19,647 nt of DNA from Clostridiales bacterium (GTDB lineage: Bacteria > Bacillota_A > Clostridia > Lachnospirales > Bianqueaceae). This document shows positions 6,478 to 16,160 of the stretch, in pieces (within the stretch, counting starts at the first letter, position 1; the number at the start of each line of letters is the position of its first letter). The stretch is taken from NCBI GenBank assembly GCA_019423265.1, contig JAHZBS010000023.1:1-19647 (forward strand), written 5' to 3'. The position numbers and the translations under genes are program-made. The notes under the pieces are model-generated. The model did no database searches. It saw nothing but the letters and a program-made list of their open reading frames with translations, and had not been told where the DNA came from.

Positions 6478-9400
6478 TTATTCCGTCCGAAGTGCCACCA
6501 CCGGATCCTTCTTGGCTGCGCTTCTGGACGGGATAATTCCTGACAACAGAGTGAGCAGCACACTGATGGCAACCAATATAAGCGCGGCCGAGACTGGCAG
6601 GAACGCCCTGAGCCCGCTGATTCCAGTAAAGTAGTTCAGAATCGCATTGATGGGGAAACACAGCAGGTACGTAAGCAGCACGCCCAACGCGCCGGAGGTA
6701 AACCCGATGATCACGGTCTCTGCGTTGAACAGACGGGATACATTCTTCTTGGATGCGCCGATGGCGCGCAGGATACCGATTTCCTTCGTCCTCTCCTGGA
6801 CGGAAATCAACGTGATGACGCCGATCATGATGGAAGATACGACCAGGGAGACTGCCACGAAGGCGATCAGCACATAGGTGATGGCATTGATAATGGATGT
6901 CACGGAGGACATCATCAGTCCCACATAGTCGGTATACTGAATCTGGGACAGTTCATCCACTGTTTCATTGTAAGCGGAAATCGCATCCTCGATTACGTCC
7001 TTATTCTCGAAGGTGGAGGCATACAAGTTGATGGATGCCGGTTTTTCAAGGTCCACGCACCCGAGTTCGCTGAGATTGTCATCGTAAGAGGATTCGGAAA
7101 ATTGCAGAACTTCGTCATAGTATGCCGCACACTGTTCGGTGGTAAATGTCCCCATAGACTGTTCCAGCGCTCCCGCCAGCTGTTCCGCGCTCATTCCGCT
7201 GAGCTGCTGCTGCACTTCGCCGGCATACTGAGCCTTCACCTGTTCGGCGACCATCTGCTCCATCAGCTCGTTCAGTTCCTCGTCGCCCATGGCGTCCACA
7301 TATTCCTGCACACTCGTTTCGCTCATGCCCATCTGCTGGATCATGGCCTGCATCAAGGCATCCTCCATTGTGGCACGGTCCATGCCCCCCATAGCCTGCG
7401 CTACGGCGGCGGAAAGCTGTTCTTCGCTGGGGACGCTCATAATCTGTACATAAGCGTCCGCTTTCCCCTTACCGTCCAACCCGGATATATAGCGGCGAAA
7501 TTCCTGTTCCTTTTCACTGTCCGTCAAGCTGCCGGTATTTTCCCTGAAAGGCAGTCCCGTAAAAATATCCGTAGAATGGTCTTCCATCTGGGCCGCTACC
7601 GCAGCCGAGTCTTTTGTATGCTCAATTACATATTCGGTCAGTTTGCTTGTGTAGCCGATGGAACCGGAAAGCATGGTGGAGACCGCGTCTTCATTGGGCT
7701 TAATGATGCCGGAAACCTTCAGCACTGTACCGTTATCGTACAGATAGCGCAGCCCTGCATCCGTCTCCCGCAAATCGGTATACAGACCTGTGCTCTCATC
7801 CAGCGAATAGCAGTCGGAATTCAGGATCGTGCGGAATTCCATATTGCAGATGTCCTCATAGCTCCATTTCTGGGTATCGACGGGCAGCTCCGTTTTATTC
7901 AGCGCCGCATCCATAATCGCGTCGATATCCTCCTCCGACTTGAGCCCCAGAGCGTACAGTGTCATATCGTCCAATTCGTTATTTTCATCCAGCACCAACA
8001 CGATTTCATTGTACTCTGTGGGCCAGGAGCCGTAGACCACATCGTACTGTTTTTCCAACAGCGGACTCACCAGTCTCCCGTTATCGCCGGGCAGCATTTC
8101 CTGCCACAGATTCATGGACATCTGGCCACCCGACATCATCGACATGATGGAAGAGCTGTCCCCCATGCTGGAACTTTCTCCCATTTCCAACATGGTGGAT
8201 ACATCCATGCCCATGTATTCCATAATGATGCTCTTCAGCAGTTCCTCCGCGTCAGAGCGAATGATATTCCCGTCCACATTTTTGGTGTAAACCAGCAGAT
8301 CCATGTCGTAGGTATACTGCACACCGCTGATTGCCTGACCCAGCTCGGACTCACTGCTATCCTTTGCACGTTCTGCTTCAATATATTCCTTAAAGGATTT
8401 CAAGTCATTTTCTGCGGTCTCCATATTGTTCAGGGAGTTGATCATATCATACACAATCGCCTTGGAGTAAACCGCGTCGTCTTCGTGTTCATATCCGGAT
8501 TTTGCGGCGCCCATAAAGGTTTCTAACAGGGTTCCCAGATCCGTATATGTCGCTTCAATGGTCAATGGATAGGAGGAAAGCGTGTCTTCCTGCAAGGTGT
8601 CAATATAGGCTGTCATCCCCTGTGATACCGCCAAAATTAGAGCGATCCCGATGATGCCGATGCTTCCGGCAAAGGAGGTCAAAGCCGTGCGCCCTTTTTT
8701 GGTGAACAGATTTTTTAAAGAAAGGCCAAAAGATGTGGCAAAGCTCATGGAAGGCTTCTTCTCTTGTTTTTTCACTCCCTGTTTTTCTTCATCTCCCTGT
8801 CGCTCTCGGGCCAGTTCGTCCTTGGTCAGCGGCTGAGAATCATTCGTAACCGTTCCGTCCAGCATCCGAATGATGCGGGTAGAATACTTCTCGGCAAGAT
8901 TGGGGTTATGCGTAACCATAATGACCAGCCGATCGCGGGAAATCTCCTTGAGGATTTCCATAACCTGGACGCTCGTCTCGGAATCCAACGCGCCGGTGGG
9001 TTCGTCTGCGAGAATGATATCCGGGTTGTTTACAATCGCCCTGGCGATGGCAACCCGCTGCATCTGTCCGCCGGACATCTGGTTCGGCTTTTTGCCCAGC
9101 TGGTTTCCCAGTCCCACCCGTTCCAGCGCTTCTTTTGCCCTGCGGCGGCGCTCCTGCTTGGAGACGCCGGACAGGGATAGTGCCAGCTCCACATTCTGCA
9201 ACACGCTCTGGTGGGGAATCAGGTTATAGCTCTGAAAGACAAAACCGATGGAATGGTTGCGGTAGGCGTCCCAGTCCCGATCCTTAAAGTCCTTCGTTGA
9301 CTTTCCGTTGATCAGCAGATCTCCCTCCGTATATTGATCCAGCCCCCCGATGATGTTCAGCATGGTGGTCTTTCCACAGCCGGAAGGACCTAAAATGGAA

Positions 9401-9501
9401 ACAAATTCGCTCTTGCGAAATTGAAGACTGATTCCCTTTAAAGCCGCCACTTTCCCATCACCGGCCGGGTAGTCTTTTTTGATGTTCTTAAGCTCTAACA
9501 T
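6478..9501 (-). CDS. MacB/FtsX-type ABC transporter, ATPase and permease fused, with large ectodomain
   Basis: The 1007-aa protein begins with an ATPase domain of the LolD/MacB class: Walker A GPSGCGKT (38-45), signature MSGGQ (142-146), Walker B ILADEP (163-168) and ALD D-loop. A charged linker (about 228-255) leads to a first membrane helix (about 276-298). About 565 extracellular residues follow, then an FtsX-like permease with three helices (about 870-897, 928-950, 968-990) and the conserved [16 protein letters not shown]. Such proteins act by mechanotransmission or in export and peptide resistance, and the substrate is unknown. Two Met-rich stretches lie in the ectodomain (427-469 and about 710-770). 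The ATG 9499-9501 has a poor ribosome-binding site; a 4-codon ORF lies just upstream. It is the last gene of the presumed operon, 50 nt after the PAP2-like gene. Confidence 0.9.
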   Translation of the reverse strand: MLELKNIKKDYPAGDGKVAALKGISLQFRKSEFVSILGPSGCGKTTMLNIIGGLDQYTEGDLLINGKSTKDFKDRDWDAYRNHSIGFVFQSYNLIPHQSVLQNVELALSLSGVSKQERRRRAKEALERVGLGNQLGKKPNQMSGGQMQRVAIARAIVNNPDIILADEPTGALDSETSVQVMEILKEISRDRLVIMVTHNPNLAEKYSTRIIRMLDGTVTNDSQPLTKDELARERQGDEEKQGVKKQEKKPSMSFATSFGLSLKNLFTKKGRTALTSFAGSIGIIGIALILAVSQGMTAYIDTLQEDTLSSYPLTIEATYTDLGTLLETFMGAAKSGYEHEDDAVYSKAIVYDMINSLNNMETAENDLKSFKEYIEAERAKDSSESELGQAISGVQYTYDMDLLVYTKNVDGNIIRSDAEELLKSIIMEYMGMDVSTMLEMGESSSMGDSSSIMSMMSGGQMSMNLWQEMLPGDNGRLVSPLLEKQYDVVYGSWPTEYNEIVLVLDENNELDDMTLYALGLKSEEDIDAIMDAALNKTELPVDTQKWSYEDICNMEFRTILNSDCYSLDESTGLYTDLRETDAGLRYLYDNGTVLKVSGIIKPNEDAVSTMLSGSIGYTSKLTEYVIEHTKDSAAVAAQMEDHSTDIFTGLPFRENTGSLTDSEKEQEFRRYISGLDGKGKADAYVQIMSVPSEEQLSAAVAQAMGGMDRATMEDALMQAMIQQMGMSETSVQEYVDAMGDEELNELMEQMVAEQVKAQYAGEVQQQLSGMSAEQLAGALEQSMGTFTTEQCAAYYDEVLQFSESSYDDNLSELGCVDLEKPASINLYASTFENKDVIEDAISAYNETVDELSQIQYTDYVGLMMSSVTSIINAITYVLIAFVAVSLVVSSIMIGVITLISVQERTKEIGILRAIGASKKNVSRLFNAETVIIGFTSGALGVLLTYLLCFPINAILNYFTGISGLRAFLPVSAALILVAISVLLTLLSGIIPSRSAAKKDPVVALRTE

Positions 9502-9508
9502 ACTCCAA

Positions 9509-9523
9509 TCACATACCTTTCAT
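9509..9523 (-). other. Four-codon upstream ORF before the FtsX-type transporter gene
   Basis: The minus strand reads ATG AAA GGT ATG TGA, preceded by AAAAAGG (about 9530-9536) at good spacing. Its stop lies 7 nt before the transporter ATG, which itself lacks a good Shine-Dalgarno. Re-initiation after this mini-ORF could feed translation of the large gene. Chance is a real alternative for so short a frame. Confidence 0.25.
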
Positions 9524-9551
9524 TGTTTACCTTTTTATATAGAAACTGCCT

Positions 9552-10124
9552 TTATAGGCAGGCAAGTAGCACTGTCACAGCCACCGGAATCGCGCTGCCA
9601 AGCAACAGCTCCGGCCAAGTATGCCGCCCCATGCGAAGCGACGCCCAATACGCCATCGCCAGAACGATGCAGCCGGCCAAAGCGGGCCAGCCGACAAAAT
9701 ATACTAGATAGGCGACGGGACCGGCGATGCCGCAGGCGTGACCGCTTGCTTTTATCTTAAATACTTTGTTAAACAACAGCGTAAGCACTCCGGAGATGAG
9801 ATAGATCAGATAAATCTGCATCAGTCCCTTTGGCACAACGCAGACGATCCCCATGACGGCGCCGGCGACATAGCCCGCAACCGCCATGAGCATAGCAAGC
9901 TTTCGCTGGCCGGCTCTTCCCTGATCTTTATAATGTGGAAGTATAGGCTGCAAAGGATACGCAAGGAGCGGTAAAACCGTTAGAAAAAAGACTGCCGCCA
10001 GATAATTTCCTACTCCATCGAAGATCGCCGGGCGAACAGCCAGCAGAATGCTCAGCGCTGCCAACGCCATGAGGGGCGGAACTGTGAGGATCCGCACCCA
10101 CTTTTCAATCCCTTGTGTCTTCAC
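9552..10124 (-). CDS. PAP2-like membrane protein
   Basis: This protein of about 190 aa has five or six membrane helices and resembles the PAP2 phosphatase superfamily in its C-terminal half. ASGHACG corresponds to the PSGH motif, and GRHTWPELLLG corresponds to the HxxxD...G motif with Glu in place of Asp. The first PAP2 motif (KxxxxxxRP) is not recognisable, so catalysis is uncertain. If active it would dephosphorylate a lipid phosphate such as undecaprenyl-PP or phosphatidic acid at the membrane. Two GTG starts are possible. GTG 10122-10124 is preferred because GGGGGTGA lies 5 nt before it; GTG 10131-10133 overlaps that site and would add 3 residues. It follows the ABC exporter pair by about 42 nt in the same direction. 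Confidence 0.7.
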   Translation of the reverse strand: MKTQGIEKWVRILTVPPLMALAALSILLAVRPAIFDGVGNYLAAVFFLTVLPLLAYPLQPILPHYKDQGRAGQRKLAMLMAVAGYVAGAVMGIVCVVPKGLMQIYLIYLISGVLTLLFNKVFKIKASGHACGIAGPVAYLVYFVGWPALAGCIVLAMAYWASLRMGRHTWPELLLGSAIPVAVTVLLACL

Positions 10125-10166
10125 CTTGCTCACCCCCCTCGATTCTGAATTTCTACCGCAGGCTCT

Positions 10167-11972
10167 CTAGCTCGCCTTGTCAAACTGACTGTTGTAGAGT
10201 TCTGCATAAAAGCCGCCTTTTTCAAGTAGCGTCTCATGGTTGCCCTGCTCGATAATGTCCCCATCCTTCATAACGAGAATCAGGTCTGCGTTTTTGATGG
10301 TGGAAAGCCGGTGTGCGATCACAAAGCTGGTGCGCTTCTCCGTCAGCGCATCCATAGCCTTTTGGGTGATCAGCTCCGTCCGGGTATCCACCGAGCTGGT
10401 GGCCTCGTCCAGGATCAGCATGGGGCTATTCTGCACCATAGCCCGGGCAATGGTAAACAGCTGCTTCTGCCCGGCGGAAATCGTAATGTTTTCTCCCAGC
10501 ACTGTATCGAATCCATCGGGAAGCGTCTCGATGAAATGGTAGATTCCGCACGCCCGGCAGGCCTTCTCCAGTTCCTCATCCGTCACGCCGGTTTTGTTGT
10601 AGACCAGATTTTCCCGCACAGTGCCCTCAAAGAGCCAGGTGTCCTGCAACACCATCCCAAAAAGGCTGTGGACATTTTCCCGGGTCAATTCAGAGGTGGA
10701 CACTCCGTCAATGCGGATATCGCCGCTGTTAATGTCGAAGAACCGCATCAAAAGATTCACCATGGTGGTCTTGCCGGCGCCGGTGGGTCCGACAATGGCC
10801 ACCTTCTGACCGGGTTTTACATGGGCAGAAAAGTCTTTGATGATGATCTTATCGGGATGATCCGGGTAGCTGAACCGCACATGGTCGAATTCCACTTCCC
10901 CCTCTACGTCGGTAAGGCGCTGCGTTTTATGGCTTTCATCCGGGAGCTCCTCCTCCTGGAGAAAATCAAACACCCGGTCCCCGGCGGCGGCGGCCGTCTG
11001 CATCTGCGTCATGCCCTGGGCTAAAGTGCTCAAAGGGGAAGTGAACAGCCGCACGTACATGATAAAGGCGGTGATCACGCCAAAGGTGATCTGCCCATCG
11101 ATGGCAAGGGCCGCGCCCAGAACGCACACGACTACATAGCCCAGATTTCCGATGACATTCATCAGCGGCTGCATCACGCCGGAGAGAAACTGGCTCTTCC
11201 GGTTGGCGTCATAGACTGCACGGTTCATCCCCTCAAAATTCTTCTTAATTTTCTGATTTGCGCGGGACAGCCGCACGACATCGTGGCCAGAGTACATCTC
11301 CTCCACATATCCGTTGAGCTGACCGAGGCTCTGCTGGCGTGCGATAAAGTACTTCTGCGATCTGGACATGATCAGCGCCATGGCCACAAATCCCAGCAGC
11401 GTCACCGCCACAGCCGCCAGCGCCATCCGCCACTCCGTCACAAACATCATAATCAGGCAGCCGACAAACTGCGCCACTGCGCTGATGATGGACGGCAGAC
11501 TATTGGAAAGGGCCTGTTGCAGCGTGCTGACATCATTGGTCACCCGGCTCAGGATATCACCGTAGGAAATTTTACCAAAGCATTTCATGGGCACCTTGTT
11601 GATCTTATCGGACAGATCTCTTCGCATCTGCTTAGACAGGTTCAGGGTGATGGTCGCCATGATGAAGTGCTCGATATAAGTAAACAATCCGCTGAGCAAG
11701 TACAGCCCTAAAAGCAGGACGCCCACCTTGGCAATCGCGGCGAGGTCGATTTGAGAGGTCAGTCCCTCCGAAATCAGGTCAGTAATTTTGCTCAGCTGAT
11801 TCGGCCCGATAATCGTCAGGACGGCGCCTGCCACAGCAAGGCACAGGGCCGTGATCATGGGAACTTTCAGCTTCTCGGAGTAGGAAAACAGCTCTTTCAG
11901 AATGCCCTTGATCCCCCGTTTGCTTTTCTCCGGGACGTTCATTCCACGCCCCATCATCCGGTTTGCGTTCAT
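10167..11972 (-). CDS. ABC exporter half-transporter, subunit B of a heterodimer
   Basis: This 601-aa type IV ABC exporter has six membrane helices in the first 330 residues and a C-terminal ATPase. Walker A is GPTGAGKT (395-402), Walker B is ILDE with the catalytic Glu523, and the H-loop His554 is present. The ABC signature is degenerate: SAGQ (499-502) instead of SGGQ. It pairs with the upstream subunit, whose defects are the opposite ones, as in LmrCD/BmrCD/TmrAB-type heterodimers. The frame is open to 12035, overlapping the upstream gene, but ATG 11970-11972 follows GGGAGGTG by 8 nt and lies 16 nt after the preceding stop, so this start is chosen. Probable role: export of drugs, lipids or peptides; the substrate is not predictable. 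Confidence 0.92.
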   Translation of the reverse strand: MNANRMMGRGMNVPEKSKRGIKGILKELFSYSEKLKVPMITALCLAVAGAVLTIIGPNQLSKITDLISEGLTSQIDLAAIAKVGVLLLGLYLLSGLFTYIEHFIMATITLNLSKQMRRDLSDKINKVPMKCFGKISYGDILSRVTNDVSTLQQALSNSLPSIISAVAQFVGCLIMMFVTEWRMALAAVAVTLLGFVAMALIMSRSQKYFIARQQSLGQLNGYVEEMYSGHDVVRLSRANQKIKKNFEGMNRAVYDANRKSQFLSGVMQPLMNVIGNLGYVVVCVLGAALAIDGQITFGVITAFIMYVRLFTSPLSTLAQGMTQMQTAAAAGDRVFDFLQEEELPDESHKTQRLTDVEGEVEFDHVRFSYPDHPDKIIIKDFSAHVKPGQKVAIVGPTGAGKTTMVNLLMRFFDINSGDIRIDGVSTSELTRENVHSLFGMVLQDTWLFEGTVRENLVYNKTGVTDEELEKACRACGIYHFIETLPDGFDTVLGENITISAGQKQLFTIARAMVQNSPMLILDEATSSVDTRTELITQKAMDALTEKRTSFVIAHRLSTIKNADLILVMKDGDIIEQGNHETLLEKGGFYAELYNSQFDKAS

Positions 11973-11988
11973 TGGCTCTGCACCTCCC

Positions 11989-13749
11989 TTACGCGCCCAG
12001 CTCATCGGCTGAGAGCTGCGACATGGCAATCTCACGGTAAACGGAACAGTTGTGCATCAATTCGTCGTGGGTACCGATTCCCACAGCTTTGCCCTCGTCC
12101 AGAACGACGATCTTGTCGGCATCCCGGATGGTGCCAATCCGCTGCGCCACGATCATGCAGGTGATCCCCTGCAAATTTTCAGACAACCCCTTTCGGAGCA
12201 TAGCATCCGTCTTGTAGTCCAAAGCGGAGAAAGAATCATCGAAAATCAGGATCTCCGGTTTTCGCGCCAGCGCACGGGCAATGGAGAGCCGCTGCTTCTG
12301 TCCGCCGGACACATTGGCGCCTCCCTGGGTAATCGGCGCCCCGATCCCCTCCGGCAGCTTTTCCACAAATTCCGACGCCTGGGCCAGCTCAATGGCGTTC
12401 TTCACATTTTCATCTGTCTGCTCCGCACGGCTCTCACCGAATAGAACATTCTCCCGAATATCCCCTGCAAACAACACGGCCTTCTGCGTCACATACCCGA
12501 TCCGGTCATACAGCGCGTCAAAGGTGTACTCCCTCACATCCCGGCCATCCACCAGCACCTGGCCGGAGGTGGCGTCATAGAACCGGGCCGCCAGGCTGAT
12601 CAGCGTGGTCTTGCCGCTGCCGGTGGCGCCGATGAAGGCAATCGTTTCGCCTCTCTTCACCTTGAAACTGATATGCTCCAGCACATCCTTATGGGAAGTC
12701 GGATAGTGGAAGGAGACATCCTTAAACTCCACCGTCCCCTTTTCGGGGGCGTCCGAATGCGTGCCTTCCCGCAGATCGATTTTGGCCTCCAGCACTTCGT
12801 TGATACGCCCGGCGGAAACCTGCGCAGATGGCAGGAGCATGATGACCATGACCATCATCATAATGGACATAATGACATAGGTCGCATAGGTTCCAAAGAC
12901 CACAACGTCGCCAAAGGTGGAAATTCGCGCCGCCATATCCGTTACCGCTACGTTATTGACAATGGAAGCACCTACCCAGTAGATCACCAGCGCCAGTGCG
13001 TTCATGGCGAAGGATACCACCGGCATCAGGAGCGCCAAAGCCCGCTGGTTAAAGAGCTGCGTTTTCATCAGCGTATCGTTGGCCTCCTCAAATTTTTCCG
13101 CCTGATAGTCCTCCGCATTGTAAGCGTGGACGACATTGATGCCGGTCAGATTCTCCCGGGATACCCGGTTGATATTATCCGTCAGCTTCTGCACCCGCCG
13201 AACCCGCGGCAGAATCACTACGATCACAATCACCATCATCAGAAGCAGAGCCACCACAAAACCGGCGGTGATAATCGAAAGCGTCCAGCTTTTGTTGATA
13301 ATCTTGATAACCGCCCAGACCGCCATGACCGGCGATTTGATCAGAATCTGAAGGCCCATGGCCACCAGCATCTGGATCTGGGTAATATCGTTGGTGGTGC
13401 GGTTGATAAGGCTCGGCACGGAGAATTGCTGCATCTCCTTCTGCCCGAAATCCGCCACCTGATTGAATACCCTTTCCCGGACAGTATAGCTGAAGCCGGC
13501 GGCGATCTGAGAGGACAGATATCCGCAGATGATAGCGAGTAAAGCGCTTGCAAGGGTACAGGCCAGCATTTCCAGGCCGGTTCCCCAAATGTCGGAGACC
13601 GTGCTTCCCGGCGTTTTGATCAGGACGGTCAGATCGCTCATATAATCCGGCAGGCGCAGATCAAAATAGATCTGCCCCAATACCAGAAGCGCACAGAGGC
13701 CGGCCATCAACCATTCTTTTTTTCGCATTCGTTTCAACAGTTTAATCAT
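11989..13749 (-). CDS. ABC exporter half-transporter, subunit A of a heterodimer
   Basis: The 586-aa protein has an N-terminal six-helix exporter domain (about 15-310) and a C-terminal ATPase. Walker A GATGSGKT (374-381) and signature VSGGQ (480-484) are canonical. The residue after Walker B is Asp505, not the catalytic Glu (IFDDSFSALD), and the H-loop His is replaced by Gln536 (VAQRIGT). Its own nucleotide site is therefore the degenerate one, and it supplies a good signature to the partner's active site. The ATG 13747-13749 has AAGGAG 6 nt upstream. It is 14 nt after the DUF308 gene and 16 nt before subunit B. Both are probably made in equal amounts from one mRNA. Confidence 0.93.
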   Translation of the reverse strand: MIKLLKRMRKKEWLMAGLCALLVLGQIYFDLRLPDYMSDLTVLIKTPGSTVSDIWGTGLEMLACTLASALLAIICGYLSSQIAAGFSYTVRERVFNQVADFGQKEMQQFSVPSLINRTTNDITQIQMLVAMGLQILIKSPVMAVWAVIKIINKSWTLSIITAGFVVALLLMMVIVIVVILPRVRRVQKLTDNINRVSRENLTGINVVHAYNAEDYQAEKFEEANDTLMKTQLFNQRALALLMPVVSFAMNALALVIYWVGASIVNNVAVTDMAARISTFGDVVVFGTYATYVIMSIMMMVMVIMLLPSAQVSAGRINEVLEAKIDLREGTHSDAPEKGTVEFKDVSFHYPTSHKDVLEHISFKVKRGETIAFIGATGSGKTTLISLAARFYDATSGQVLVDGRDVREYTFDALYDRIGYVTQKAVLFAGDIRENVLFGESRAEQTDENVKNAIELAQASEFVEKLPEGIGAPITQGGANVSGGQKQRLSIARALARKPEILIFDDSFSALDYKTDAMLRKGLSENLQGITCMIVAQRIGTIRDADKIVVLDEGKAVGIGTHDELMHNCSVYREIAMSQLSADELGA

Positions 13750-13763
13750 GGCGCGCTCCTTCC

Positions 13764-14306
13764 TTACGGCTTAGACCCTATTTTGCTGACCGCCATGATG
13801 ATACTGTCAATCCCCAGCAGAATCAAGTAGGCGCCGATGATAAACCCAGCCGAGAAAAGGGAAAGAACAGGGCGGAGAATCATCAGAAAGCCGAGCACAA
13901 TCCCGATAATATTTACAATCAGAGTGAAATAGTAGTAAAATCTTCCCGCCGTAACCCGGATGACATCCAAATGCGTCAAACGTGAGATACAGTGGGCGAT
14001 AAACCAGATCGGGAGCAATAATACCATAACCCATTTCCCGGCATTGGGATAGACCAGAAGCATAACCCCTGCCATAACACTGAAAATGCCGGAAATCAGA
14101 GAGACCGCCGGGCCGAAACCGGTGTACCGCTCCGTTCTTACGTAAAAGATAATATCCGCTATCCCCGAAATAACAGCGATTACACCATAGACAATCACAA
14201 TCCCTGTCAGGGTATTCTCCGGATGGATAAATGAATATATGCCAAGGAATACAAACAAGATACCTATGACCAATTCCAACCAACCGTAACCAGAACGTCT
14301 TATCAT
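13764..14306 (-). CDS. DUF308/HdeD-like membrane protein
   Basis: This small integral membrane protein of 180 aa is almost entirely six hydrophobic helices, with the paired Gly- and Ile-rich helix pattern of the DUF308 (HdeD) family. Family function is not settled; E. coli HdeD is linked to acid stress. ATG 14304-14306 is preferred; GTG at 14307-14309 is directly before it in frame. Its ATG overlaps the ftsH stop codon (TGATG, 1 nt shared), and GGAGG (14316-14320) lies 9 nt upstream inside ftsH. Translation is therefore likely coupled to FtsH, which points to a role in membrane quality control or as a partner or substrate of FtsH (inference). Confidence 0.8.
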   Translation of the reverse strand: MIRRSGYGWLELVIGILFVFLGIYSFIHPENTLTGIVIVYGVIAVISGIADIIFYVRTERYTGFGPAVSLISGIFSVMAGVMLLVYPNAGKWVMVLLLPIWFIAHCISRLTHLDVIRVTAGRFYYYFTLIVNIIGIVLGFLMILRPVLSLFSAGFIIGAYLILLGIDSIIMAVSKIGSKP

Positions 14307-16135
14307 CACTGCTCACCTCCTGTACACTCCAAAATCTTCATGAACTCCTCGCCGGTAATCGTTTCTTTTTCATAGAGGAACTTCGCCAGTTCGTCCAGTT
14401 TTCCGCGATTTTCCCCGAGGATCTGCTTTGCCTTTTCATGCTGGCGCTTTACCAGCTCCACAACTTTTTTGTCGATTTCCTTCTGGGTATCGGCGGAACA
14501 GGCCAGAGAGGTGTCTCCGCCCAAGTATTGGTTTGTCACCGTCTCCATCGCCACCATGTCGAATTCCTCGCTCATGCCATAGCGGGTGATCATGGCCCTG
14601 GCCAGCTTGGTCGCCTGCTCAATGTCATTGGAAGCTCCCGTGGTGATTTCTCCGCAGGCAATCTCCTCCGCTGCCCGGCCGCCGGTCAGGGTGGCAATCC
14701 TGTTTTCGATTTCTCCTTTTGTCATCAAATACTTATCGCCTTCCTCCACCTGCATGGTATACCCTAGCGCACCGGAGGTTCGGGGGATAATTGTGATTTT
14801 CTGCACCGGCGCGGAATGGCTCTGCTTCGCTGCCACGAGCGCATGCCCGATTTCATGGTAGGCTACCACCATCTTTTCCTTGTCGGAGAGAACCGCATTT
14901 TTCTTCTGGTAACCGGCAATGACAACCTCGACGCTTTCCTCCAAATCCGATTGATTCACTGCCGTCCGGCCGTCGCGCACCGCCCGCAGCGCCGCTTCAT
15001 TGATGATATTGGCAAGCTCTGCGCCGGATGCGCCGGATGCCATGCGGGCGATGGTGTGGAAGTCCACATCATCTGTCGTTTTGATTTTCTTCGCGTGTAC
15101 CTTCAGGATCGCCTCGCGTCCCTGCAGGTCGGGCAGCTCCACGGGAACGCGCCTGTCAAAACGTCCGGGGCGGGTCAGCGCCGGATCCAAGGATTCCGGC
15201 CTGTTGGTCGCTGCCAGGATGATGACGCCGTTGTTGCCCTCAAAGCCGTCCATCTCTGTCAACAGCTGGTTCAGCGTCTGTTCCCGTTCATCGTTGCCAC
15301 CCAACTGGCCGGAGTTGCGCTTTTGACCGATGGCGTCAATCTCATCGATAAAGACGATACAGGGGGCTTTTTCCTTCGCCTGCTTGAATAGATCCCGCAC
15401 CTTGGAAGCGCCCATGCCGACGAACATCTCCACGAACTCCGAACCGGAGATAGAGAAGAAAGGCACATTGGCTTCGCCGGCCACCGCTTTTGCCAGCATG
15501 GTCTTGCCGGTGCCGGGAGGGCCCACCAGGAGAAGCCCCTTGGGCATGGAAGCGCCCACTTCTGTATATTTCTTTGGATTATGCAGATAATCCACAATCT
15601 CCGCTAGGCTCTCCTTCGCCTCATCCTCGCCAGCCACATCGTTGAAATGGATCCCTTCTGTGGACTGCACATAGACCTTGGCATTGCTCTTTCCCATGCC
15701 AAAGGCCATGGAGTTTTTCCCACCCATCTGCTCCGCCATCTTTTTGCTCAAATATTGGCCAAGACCGATAAAAATCACCATCGGCAGGACAAACGTCAAA
15801 AGAAAGCTGAGAATCGGAGACATGGTTTCTTCGATATTCTGTTCGAATTTCGCCCCGGATTCATACAACCGCTCTGTGAGGGTGGGGTCGTTCATAGTGC
15901 CGGTCTTATAGATTGAGGTGTTCTCCTTGTCGGTAAAGAGAATTTGTGAATCGGTAACCTCTACCTCGCCAATATTTTTTTCCTCAATCATGCTCATGAA
16001 GGTGCCGTAATCGACTTCCTGTATCTGGCGCTGTGCCAGCAAGGGCGAAACAATGAGGTTAAAAAGCAATAAAATCAACAATACGATTCCATAGTAATAA
16101 ATCAATGGCTTTTTGGGGGACTGTACTTCTTTCAT
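14306..16135 (-). CDS. ftsH: ATP-dependent zinc metalloprotease FtsH
   Basis: This membrane-anchored AAA+ protease degrades misfolded or surplus membrane proteins and some regulators. The 609-aa protein has a first helix (about 11-34), a short extracytoplasmic domain, a second helix (about 107-127), Walker A GPPGTGKT (205-212), Walker B VFIDEIDA (261-268), the second region of homology [20 protein letters not shown] (310-329), the zinc motif HEIGH (427-431) and the third ligand Asp504 in SNDIEQAT. All catalytic residues are intact. AAGGAG lies 8 nt before ATG 16133-16135. It is 25 nt after the metallophosphoesterase gene. The usual clostridial ftsH sits near tilS-hpt, so this may be a second, stress-linked copy; the rest of the genome is needed to say. 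Confidence 0.96.
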   Translation of the reverse strand: MKEVQSPKKPLIYYYGIVLLILLLFNLIVSPLLAQRQIQEVDYGTFMSMIEEKNIGEVEVTDSQILFTDKENTSIYKTGTMNDPTLTERLYESGAKFEQNIEETMSPILSFLLTFVLPMVIFIGLGQYLSKKMAEQMGGKNSMAFGMGKSNAKVYVQSTEGIHFNDVAGEDEAKESLAEIVDYLHNPKKYTEVGASMPKGLLLVGPPGTGKTMLAKAVAGEANVPFFSISGSEFVEMFVGMGASKVRDLFKQAKEKAPCIVFIDEIDAIGQKRNSGQLGGNDEREQTLNQLLTEMDGFEGNNGVIILAATNRPESLDPALTRPGRFDRRVPVELPDLQGREAILKVHAKKIKTTDDVDFHTIARMASGASGAELANIINEAALRAVRDGRTAVNQSDLEESVEVVIAGYQKKNAVLSDKEKMVVAYHEIGHALVAAKQSHSAPVQKITIIPRTSGALGYTMQVEEGDKYLMTKGEIENRIATLTGGRAAEEIACGEITTGASNDIEQATKLARAMITRYGMSEEFDMVAMETVTNQYLGGDTSLACSADTQKEIDKKVVELVKRQHEKAKQILGENRGKLDELAKFLYEKETITGEEFMKILECTGGEQ

Positions 16136-16160
16136 GAATTCTTCTCCTTTCTTTTCTCCA

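Noticed and set aside
7102..8526. 474-codon plus-strand open frame
   Set aside because: It lies wholly antisense to the FtsX-type transporter, whose ATPase and permease motifs are unmistakable. Its translation is His- and Phe-rich with no recognisable domain.
10236..11024. 262-codon plus-strand open frame
   Set aside because: Antisense to the ATPase domain of ABC subunit B, with no ribosome-binding site or family resemblance.
12673..13542. 289-codon plus-strand open frame
   Set aside because: Antisense to ABC subunit A. His-, Asp- and Arg-rich composition is what the complement of hydrophobic codons gives; no domain seen.
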